From Candidatus Kerfeldbacteria bacterium (GTDB lineage Bacteria; Patescibacteriota; Patescibacteriia; SBBC01; CAIJZX01): 7,194 nt of DNA. Below the pieces are notes generated by a model. The model searched no databases and was not told the DNA's origin. It saw only the letters and a list, made by a program, of their open reading frames with translations. A program made the translations under genes and the position numbers. The stretch is taken from the NCBI GenBank assembly GCA_016217865.1, contig JACRFO010000122.1, forward strand, positions 1 through 7,194. Direction: 5' to 3'. Numbering within the stretch: position 1 is the stretch's first letter; each line of letters begins with the position of its first letter. Below, piece by piece: positions 1-5,796 of the stretch.

Positions 1-2013
1 ACGGGTCTGTTGAAGAACATGACGCCGGAAATACGCAAGAAGATGACGCGCGAGATCGACTTGAAGAACGAAGCCTCGTTAGACCGCCGGGCGATGGTGG
101 CTGAAGCGACCGGTGAGTGGGGCAACGCGTTCCTTGATCGGAACGGCCAATGGATGATGGAGGATGAAAAGGACAAAAACGGTCAAACCAAGCTCGACAC
201 CAATGGTGCCGTGATCCGCGTCGCGACGGCCCGGAAGTACGCCGAGAAACTCCAAGGTGATGATCTGGCCAAGAACTTAACCGAAACCGCCGGGTCAGAC
301 GACCAGGTCCTGGAAATGCTCCGCACGAACAAGAACTTCAAGGCAAAGGATTGGGAGACGCTTCGCTCGCGCAAGGAAATGCGTGAAGCTCTGCAGACTG
401 GCTTCGACAAAGCCGAATCAAGCTTATCTCACGATGCGGCTGGTAACGTCAACATCCCGACGGACAAGAATTCGGAAGAATATCGTCGTGTGACGTCAAT
501 CCTGAAGCAGCAAACCTTGGCCTACAAAGGCGCGAAGATCCCGAAGAACGCCCTGGTCAAGGATAGTCCAGAACGGCAATTGGTCGAGGATTGGATTCGC
601 TCGGGAAAAGCCGGGGACTTCGGTGATATCTACAAGAGTGACCTGTGGCGGACTGATCAGCAAAAAGAACAACTGGCTCGGATTATCGGAACTAATGCGA
701 CGCCGAAGTTTCTGTCGGACATGATTACCGAAGAGAGTTTTGACGTTGGGACCGCGGCGGTGCAAGGATTCGCTCTGAATTACAAGGATGCCTTTGAAAA
801 GGGCGGGGCGGGCGAATACGACGGCATGCCGAAAGATAAACTTGACCAACTGAAGGAAGTCTTCAACAGTCGGAAGCGCACGTTTAAGCGCGATTCGATC
901 CTTAGCCGCTACGCTGCCTTTGGAAAGATTGATGAATCAACCGATGAAGATGAAGAAGACGAGACAGCTGGCCACGTCGCGGAGAGTCTCACTGATGTTG
1001 GAACAGCCGCTGTCATTTTGAAAGAAGTGAAGGGGATTAGCGACAGGTTCGAACAAGCGCTCCGCGAAACTGTCGACAAGCTCAAGGGTAATCAGCCGCC
1101 GGAAGAACCTGATCTTGGCCCGTCTCCGGCACCGCGCACACCACCGCCACCAGCAGGTGGAGGTAGTCGGGCTGCCCGAGAGGCCGCTGCCGCTCGTCCG
1201 GCTGCTCCTGGTTCACGCATTGTTGTACCGCCAGGGTCGGACTTCCCAACTCGAGAGGAACGCGATGAAGACCCACGGATCGCTAGCCTGACCCCTGAAC
1301 AGAAGAAGCTACGACAAACCGCGGTCGACGCGCGACGGTTGGCTGAGACGAAATTCTTGACCGAAGAAGAGAAGTATAACAAAGCCGAGCTAATGAAGGG
1401 CCTCCTGACAGAACAGGAGCGGGCGGAGTATGAAGACCTGGACAAGCTGACGAATTTCAATCCGCGAATTTCACCGCAAGGTCGAATGACTCCAGAACAA
1501 TCAAAACGCTACCACGATCTGAACGTGAAGCTCGGCATCCAGGATCCAGTCCCAGGTGAGCCTGTCACCGTCGCCCAAGGTGCCCGTCCGCCCGAGCGGC
1601 CGAAGCCAGCACCGACGGCACCTCCAGTCACGCCGCCTCAACCGACTGCTCCGAAGGAAGCTCGTCCAACGCCACGCCGGGAACAACCAACTGCGACTGA
1701 AGCGCCGGCTGTGACGGTTGATACATCAGCCCTCGAGCAGGCGACACGCGACCTCGCGGAAATCCAACGCGCGATGACGGGCGATCTTACCCATGTGGCC
1801 GAAAACTTCGGTGACTATACGAAGAAGTTGAACAGCCAACTCGATCTCATCCGAGCCAGCCGCCCGAATACGGCCAACCAACTGCAAAACGACCTCCGGA
1901 AGATTGACCCGCGCAAAGTGGCTGGCGGTGACCAAAAAGAGCTGCGGAACATGAACGATGTCTTGAAAGAAATCCGGCGCCACATTAAGACCATGAGTCA
2001 AAGCACCGAATAA
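1..2013 (+). CDS. Large hydrophilic proline-linked helical protein of the T4SS locus, 5' partial
   Basis: I do not recognise the family. The frame is open to the left edge (three codons precede the TTG at 10), so the true start is probably outside and the visible 670 residues are a C-terminal part. Counting from the TTG at 10, residues 1-300 are charged and helix-rich with three DxNG turns at 43-66. An acidic run lies at 308-319. A Pro/Ala-rich linker spans 361-415. A helical region at 427-510 repeats a short LT(P/E)E(Q/E) helix start four times. A second Pro/Thr-rich linker covers 511-568, and a helical, probably coiled-coil tail 570-667. No membrane segment or signal peptide is visible. It could be the cytoplasmic tail of a larger membrane protein (VirB6/TrbL-like proteins occupy this place in some T4SS loci), but that is inference. 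The stop lies 4 bases before the next gene, so the two are probably co-transcribed. Confidence 0.8.
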   Translation, partial: TGLLKNMTPEIRKKMTREIDLKNEASLDRRAMVAEATGEWGNAFLDRNGQWMMEDEKDKNGQTKLDTNGAVIRVATARKYAEKLQGDDLAKNLTETAGSDDQVLEMLRTNKNFKAKDWETLRSRKEMREALQTGFDKAESSLSHDAAGNVNIPTDKNSEEYRRVTSILKQQTLAYKGAKIPKNALVKDSPERQLVEDWIRSGKAGDFGDIYKSDLWRTDQQKEQLARIIGTNATPKFLSDMITEESFDVGTAAVQGFALNYKDAFEKGGAGEYDGMPKDKLDQLKEVFNSRKRTFKRDSILSRYAAFGKIDESTDEDEEDETAGHVAESLTDVGTAAVILKEVKGISDRFEQALRETVDKLKGNQPPEEPDLGPSPAPRTPPPPAGGGSRAAREAAAARPAAPGSRIVVPPGSDFPTREERDEDPRIASLTPEQKKLRQTAVDARRLAETKFLTEEEKYNKAELMKGLLTEQERAEYEDLDKLTNFNPRISPQGRMTPEQSKRYHDLNVKLGIQDPVPGEPVTVAQGARPPERPKPAPTAPPVTPPQPTAPKEARPTPRREQPTATEAPAVTVDTSALEQATRDLAEIQRAMTGDLTHVAENFGDYTKKLNSQLDLIRASRPNTANQLQNDLRKIDPRKVAGGDQKELRNMNDVLKEIRRHIKTMSQSTE

Positions 2014-2017
2014 CCAT

Positions 2018-2740
2018 ATGGTCACCCCACAACAATACCGCCTGGTCATCCAAAAACTCCCGCCGCTGATGAAACAGGTGTTGCGGAATGAATCCATGAC
2101 CGCGACCAATATGGTCATGGAAGATGTATTCAAGTTGAAGCCAGCGCAAGGTGACGCGATGATGGTGATCATCCAAGACCTCATCGCCCGTGAAATTACT
2201 CCCGCTCAAATTCGCGGTCGTGTTGACCTGGACCTAAAACTTCCGCCCAACGTCGCCGCGGCGTTTACCCGCGAGCTGCTCGGACGGGTCGTGCTGCCGA
2301 TGGAGTGGTACGTCGGTAACGTTGAAGGGTTGATTCGCGAACTCGGTGGCCAACCAGAAGAGTACCTCCGTCAAGCCCAAGAGTTTTTCCCGGAAGTCTA
2401 CGCTCATACCCCAACGGCGCGGCCAGTCACTCCGAGTGCACCGGCCATCACGCCGAACCCGACGCCGGAAGTCCAACCGATTCTCGCTAACCTTGAGGAA
2501 CGGCTGACGACGTTTAAGGGCCGCGCGGAAATACTGCTCCGGTTGACGGCGCTCTCGCAGCACGTTGAGGCTGTTGCCGCCAAGAAACTCATCGACCAGA
2601 AACGCAGCCAAGAGCTCATTCAAGCCCTCGATGCGTTGAGCTACGCGGTCAATACTCAAGACCTCAACCCGCTTGAAGTCCAAGCGGTCAAGCGACGTCT
2701 AACAAAGGTCGTCAACGATATCGGACAGTTGCCAGCGTGA
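2018..2740 (+). CDS. Helical protein with proline-rich hinge, T4SS accessory, function unknown
   Basis: A 240-residue soluble protein. Residues 5-127 form a helix-rich domain with an LPPLMKQVL start, an LKP turn at 40-42, an LKLP motif at 73-76 and a WYVG end at 97-100. A Pro/Thr-rich hinge follows at 129-152, then a second all-helical domain at 153-236. The first domain remotely resembles residues 8-92 of the protein starting at 3104 (matching LP, L-x-P, L-x-LP and Y-[VL]-G positions), which suggests a shared fold. It has the look of uncharacterised helical proteins near VirB4 genes in Patescibacteria; this is from memory and is not a functional assignment. The ATG at 2018 follows the previous stop by 4 bases and has no Shine-Dalgarno-like sequence, so translation may be coupled. 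The TGA stop overlaps the GTG start of the next gene. Confidence 0.75.
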   Translation: MVTPQQYRLVIQKLPPLMKQVLRNESMTATNMVMEDVFKLKPAQGDAMMVIIQDLIAREITPAQIRGRVDLDLKLPPNVAAAFTRELLGRVVLPMEWYVGNVEGLIRELGGQPEEYLRQAQEFFPEVYAHTPTARPVTPSAPAITPNPTPEVQPILANLEERLTTFKGRAEILLRLTALSQHVEAVAAKKLIDQKRSQELIQALDALSYAVNTQDLNPLEVQAVKRRLTKVVNDIGQLPA

Positions 2741-3033
2741 TCATTCGCGTCGGACGACCAGCCTATCAACCACTCGTCATGCTGCGGCGGGCCGGATATA
2801 CCGAATTCCGGGATCCTCGGACGGGTGAGACCTCATATATCCGGCGTTTAGGTACGAATTTTTACCCACGTTTTCACCTGTACACCCAAGATGAAGGAAC
2901 GTGGTTGCGTTTGAACCTGCACCTTGACCAGAAGCAACCATCATACGGTTCGTACACGAAGCACAGCGGGGAGTATGATGGGCCACTGGTCGAGGCGGAA
3001 GCGGAGCGAATTCACGGGTTCTTTCGGTCCTAA
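2737..3033 (+). CDS. Small conserved patescibacterial protein with PRFHLY / HLDQK / HSGEYDG motifs
   Basis: A 98-residue soluble protein of unknown function, starting at GTG in a GTGA overlap with the upstream stop, a strong sign of translational coupling. Clear motifs are PRFHLY at residues 44-49, LNLHLDQKQPSY at 59-70 and HSGEYDG at 76-82, followed by a short Glu-rich helix (VEAEAERI). This order, a compact beta-rich core with conserved His, Asp, Lys, Glu and Tyr, matches a small family I remember recurring in CPR genomes, often near T4SS-like genes. No biochemical role is known to me. The density of conserved polar residues would fit a ligand, metal or nucleic-acid site, but that is speculation. 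It is the last gene before the 70-base intergenic region. Confidence 0.78.
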   Translation: MIIRVGRPAYQPLVMLRRAGYTEFRDPRTGETSYIRRLGTNFYPRFHLYTQDEGTWLRLNLHLDQKQPSYGSYTKHSGEYDGPLVEAEAERIHGFFRS

Positions 3034-3050
3034 CGACAATTCCAGGCCTT

Positions 3051-3079
3051 TTGCGGGATTGGCCAATTTGTGATATAAT
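3051..3079 (+). promoter_or_regulatory. Sigma70-type promoter with extended -10, ahead of the 3104 gene
   Basis: A -35-like TTGCGG at 3051-3056 (matches the TTG of TTGACA) is followed by a 17-base spacer and a perfect -10 TATAAT at 3074-3079. A TG sits at 3071-3072, giving the extended -10 TGATATAAT. It lies in the only intergenic gap, an AT-rich patch in GC-rich surroundings. The expected transcription start is near A3086, leaving a leader of about 18 bases before the ATG at 3104. It should drive the 3104 gene and the PrgI-TraC-VirB4 genes independently of upstream transcription. Confidence 0.75.
3058..3067. promoter_or_regulatory. Palindrome ATTGGCCAAT in the promoter spacer, possible operator
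   Basis: A perfect 10-base palindrome lies wholly between the -35 and -10 elements. A protein bound here would compete with RNA polymerase. Its GGCC and AATT also pair loosely with copies at 3045-3048 and 3038-3041, giving an imperfect inverted repeat around the -35. No regulator gene is in the window, and a 10-base palindrome can arise by chance in a 70-base gap, so confidence is low. Confidence 0.3.
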
Positions 3080-3103
3080 ATGATCACAAAAAACAGACAC
3101 CTC

Positions 3104-4561
3104 ATGGCCGATATTTGGGAACAATTCCACGCTCTTCCGAAGGCAATCCGTGATGCAGTCGCGAGTCCAGCGGCGATTACCGCGATTGACGAGGTAGAGC
3201 GGCTCCACCCAGGGTTAGACCTGGCGAATTTTGTTATGCGGGTCATGGTGCATGAGTTTCCGGTCAACCAGCTGGCGGCCAAGATGAGCCAAGAGCAGTC
3301 ACTCGCCCTACCGGAAGCGCAGCAAATTGCCCAACGTCTTGAACGCGACGTCTTTTCATCGGCCGCCGAGTACCTTGGTATTCAAAGGCCAACGGTACCG
3401 CCTCCTTCGCCCACCCCTCCCCGCCCCGCTGCTCCGCCGCCCAACCTCCCGGTAGCTGCGGTACCACCGGTGCGCTCAACGACGCCGAGTACACCGCCGC
3501 CGTCGACCCTAACGAAGCCCCAGGTAGTCCTGCCACCGCCCTCACCCGCACCTGCTGCGCCAACCGGATCAGTTGCGCCAACCCAGGCGTACTCCGACGA
3601 TGATGCGCGGGAAATCGCTCACCAGGCTGAACGGATTAAAGCCTTGACGCCATCGCAATCAACACAAGATTTTGATGAGCTGGCCCGGTCAGTCCTGAAG
3701 CAGCAGAACCTGGCATTCAGCGACGATTTGCTCAACCGCCGGGCTGTCGCCATCATCAAAGCGCGGTTGAAAGATATCCGAAAAACCGAACAGACGAAGG
3801 ACATGTTGTCGCGCGATCCGAAAATCGGTGGTTTGGGTCTCGATCCTGACCTGGCTGGGATTGTTGCTGAAGCAGCTGAACATGAGGCGAAACAACTGAA
3901 GGAGCGGGGGATGTTGGTTGCCCCCGAGCCAGTTGAACCGCCGCTCGTTCCGGTTGTGCCGATGGTCACCCAAGAACGGCCCGCCCCAATGCCGCCACTC
4001 CAGCGAGTCGAACCAGCGACGCCGGCGCCGGGCCCAGTTATCCCGAATGTGACCGAGGTTGGGCGGCCGAGTCGCCCGATTATCCGGCCGGCTGATATTC
4101 CACCGCCGCCACCGCTGACTCCACCGGCGAAATCCGTACCACCAACACCCGTCAAACCGCTGCCACCAACGACCGTCGTTCAGCCAATGCGCGGGGCCGA
4201 CCGCCCCACCATGTCCGATATTCGCCGTCCGACGAAGACGCTGGGTCCAGCTGAGGAAATTAAAAGCATGACGATCTCCGACTTCCGACGGCTCGGCCAA
4301 GGCGCGGCTGATTCGGCGAAGAAACTGCATGAGAAATTCCAACACCTGCAGCGTGAATCATTTGGATTGTGGGCCGAGGCCGTGGCTGGCTGGCGGCAGA
4401 GCGATATTTATCAACTGTATCTCTCGATGGGACGCGAAAGTCTCGAACGCGGCGTTCCAATTTCGCAAATCATCACCGACCGTGGGCGTTCCGGCCAACC
4501 GTACTTATCCGAACATGAGTTCTTGACCATCAGCGACTTTAACCGGCAGCTCCAAGTCTGA
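3104..4561 (+). CDS. Three-domain proline-linked cytoplasmic protein of patescibacterial T4SS loci, function unknown
   Basis: A 485-residue soluble protein. Residues 1-93 are a helical domain (MADIWEQFHALPKAIRDAV start). A proline-rich linker covers 94-160. Residues 163-272 form a second domain with FSDDLLNRR, a RLKDIR segment and KIGGLGL near 240-246. A longer proline-rich linker spans 273-365. The C-terminal domain at 366-485 carries GPAEEIKSMTISDFRRL, QSDIYQLYLSMGRESLERG and ends near LTISDFNRQLQV. I recognise the middle and last segments as recurring in uncharacterised CPR proteins, from memory only. The start at ATG 3104 is preferred over the in-frame ATG at 3080 because the latter overlaps the -10 element and lies upstream of the expected transcription start. 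No signal peptide or membrane segment is seen. It ends 3 bases before the PrgI gene, so it is co-transcribed with the secretion core and may be a cytoplasmic scaffold or adaptor (inference). Confidence 0.8.
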   Translation: MADIWEQFHALPKAIRDAVASPAAITAIDEVERLHPGLDLANFVMRVMVHEFPVNQLAAKMSQEQSLALPEAQQIAQRLERDVFSSAAEYLGIQRPTVPPPSPTPPRPAAPPPNLPVAAVPPVRSTTPSTPPPSTLTKPQVVLPPPSPAPAAPTGSVAPTQAYSDDDAREIAHQAERIKALTPSQSTQDFDELARSVLKQQNLAFSDDLLNRRAVAIIKARLKDIRKTEQTKDMLSRDPKIGGLGLDPDLAGIVAEAAEHEAKQLKERGMLVAPEPVEPPLVPVVPMVTQERPAPMPPLQRVEPATPAPGPVIPNVTEVGRPSRPIIRPADIPPPPPLTPPAKSVPPTPVKPLPPTTVVQPMRGADRPTMSDIRRPTKTLGPAEEIKSMTISDFRRLGQGAADSAKKLHEKFQHLQRESFGLWAEAVAGWRQSDIYQLYLSMGRESLERGVPISQIITDRGRSGQPYLSEHEFLTISDFNRQLQV

Positions 4562-4564
4562 CGT

Positions 4565-5062
4565 ATGCCTAATCAGTACATTGTCCCGCAATTCATCGAC
4601 GTTGAAGATAAGATTCTCGGTCCGATCTCGGTCCGGCAATTCATCATCTTCCTCGTCAGTGCCGGGTTGATTGCCGCGTCGTACCAAATCCTCTTCAAAT
4701 TAGCAAACCAAACAGCCGCCTTTATTTTCACGGCCGTGGGAATTTTCGTTGGCACGATCCTCTTCGCCTTCGTGCGGATCAACGGTCGACCGTTTCATCA
4801 GTTCTTGCTGAATCTCCTCCAAACATTCAAGAACCCGCGAATGCGGTTGTGGAACAACATGGTCATGGAGCGGCTGCAGTACCGGCTCGAACCGCCGCCA
4901 CCGCCGCCGCCACCAACAAAACAACCCCTGACCCAGACAAAATTGGCTCGTCTTTCTCTCCTTGTTGATACCGGCGGTGCTTTCCATGAAGAGAATGACG
5001 AAGTTGGATTCTGGGGCCAGGACCTTCACGATGTTTACGCCAACGGCAAATCTTCATCCTAA
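4565..5062 (+). CDS. PrgI family T4SS inner-membrane protein
   Basis: A 165-residue membrane protein. The N-terminus YIVPQFIDVEDKILGPISVRQF is the PrgI-family signature. Two hydrophobic segments at about 26-44 and 51-71 form a membrane hairpin. They are followed by the family's NGRPFHQFLLNLL and FKNPRMRLWNN segments at 73-97. PrgI proteins are small membrane partners encoded next to VirB4 in Gram-positive and CPR T4SS-like loci (VirB3-like role). Unusual here is the soluble C-terminal tail: eight consecutive prolines at 110-117, then about 48 residues with an acidic patch (HEENDEVGFWGQD). The tail probably reaches into the cytoplasm to touch partners (inference). It starts 3 bases after the previous stop, ends 2 bases before the next gene, and shows no Shine-Dalgarno-like sequence. 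Confidence 0.9.
   Translation: MPNQYIVPQFIDVEDKILGPISVRQFIIFLVSAGLIAASYQILFKLANQTAAFIFTAVGIFVGTILFAFVRINGRPFHQFLLNLLQTFKNPRMRLWNNMVMERLQYRLEPPPPPPPPTKQPLTQTKLARLSLLVDTGGAFHEENDEVGFWGQDLHDVYANGKSSS
4892..4915 (+). repeat. Polyproline tract: eight CCG/CCA codons in the PrgI gene
   Basis: Eight proline codons in a row (ccg ccg cca ccg ccg ccg cca cca) form a near-perfect trinucleotide repeat encoding residues 110-117. Ribosomes stall on such runs and elongation factor P relieves this; that is known biology, not seen here. The repeat is also a plausible place for slippage. Confidence 0.9.
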
Positions 5063-5064
5063 CT

Positions 5065-5796
5065 ATGGTTGCACCCACCACCCCTAAAGCGACACCGCGA
5101 AAAACGAAAGCGGCACCGTCGACGCAACAGTATCTCGACATCCTGGAAATCCGTGATGACACTGTCATCCTGCGCAACGGGAGCATCGTCGCAGTGTTGC
5201 TCGTCGCGTCGATCAACTTTTCATTGAAGTCCGATGAGGAGCAGGATGCAGTGATTGAGGCGTACACAAGTTTCTTGAATACGATCGACTTCCCGCTGCA
5301 AATTGTCATCCAATCGCGGCGCCTCGACATCGACGACTACCTCGAAACCCTGAAAGATGTGGAAAAGAAACAACAGAACGAACTCCTCCAGATCCAAATC
5401 CGCGACTACCGGCAGTTCGTGGCTGATCTCGTCCAGATGTCCGACATCATGACCAAGCGATTCTACGTCGTCGTGCCGTTTACACCGAAAGTCGACCGGC
5501 CCGGAAAATTCTTCTCCCGCCTGCTCGATGTCTTCACGCCGACCTCGACGATTCACCTGAAGCAGAAGCAGTTCGAGCAGTTCCGCGTTGAGCTCTACAA
5601 ACGCGTTGATCATGTTATCAACGCCCTCGGCTCGGCCGGCTTGAAATCACTGCCGCTCCGAACCCAGGAGCTCATCGAGCTGTACTACAATACCTACAAC
5701 CCGGAAACGTCGCGCCAGCAAAAACTCCAAGACACGAACAAGATTAACCTTGAGGACACCTCCAGTATCAAAGAAGACCATGGCAACAAACATTAA
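5065..5796 (+). CDS. TraC-like protein, VirB4 N-terminal domain homologue
   Basis: A 243-residue protein. After a Thr/Pro/Lys-rich start (1-19), residues 22-140 show the N-terminal-domain pattern of the VirB4/TraC family: LDILEIRDDTVILRNGSIVAV, SINFSLKSDEEQDAVI at 49-64, FLNTIDFPLQIVIQSRRLDIDDYLE at 70-94 and KRFYVVVPF at 131-139. A helical part to about 210 ends in RTQELIELYYNTYNPE. There is no Walker A, so it is not an ATPase by itself. In CPR genomes this domain is commonly a separate gene just before VirB4, and it probably assembles with the ATPase at the inner membrane (inference). It starts 2 bases after the PrgI stop and overlaps the VirB4 gene by 17 bases, so translation is likely coupled. 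Confidence 0.87.
   Translation: MVAPTTPKATPRKTKAAPSTQQYLDILEIRDDTVILRNGSIVAVLLVASINFSLKSDEEQDAVIEAYTSFLNTIDFPLQIVIQSRRLDIDDYLETLKDVEKKQQNELLQIQIRDYRQFVADLVQMSDIMTKRFYVVVPFTPKVDRPGKFFSRLLDVFTPTSTIHLKQKQFEQFRVELYKRVDHVINALGSAGLKSLPLRTQELIELYYNTYNPETSRQQKLQDTNKINLEDTSSIKEDHGNKH

Noticed and set aside
3038..3068. Intrinsic terminator after the gene ending at 3033
   Set aside because: The imperfect GGCC/AATT pairing has a bulge and a 12-base loop and no T-run follows; the stretch fits a promoter region better.
3080..3103. ATG at 3080 as the start of the three-domain protein
   Set aside because: It directly abuts the -10 TATAAT and precedes the expected transcription start; it stays possible only if transcripts come from upstream.
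3619..4345. Long minus-strand frames of 178 and 218 residues
   Set aside because: They are shadows of the proline-rich gene: complementing CCG/CCA codons yields Gly/Trp/Arg-rich low-complexity peptides without family features.
4559..4567. Fusion of the 3104 protein with PrgI if TGA meant glycine, as in Gracilibacteria; the two are in the same frame
   Set aside because: No gene in the window contains an internal TGA, PrgI has its canonical N-terminus right at its ATG, and TGA also properly ends the gene at 2740.
5750..5779. TTG at 5750 as the VirB4 start
   Set aside because: It would add ten residues encoded within the TraC-like gene; the ATG at 5780 has a purine-rich upstream and a more typical start.
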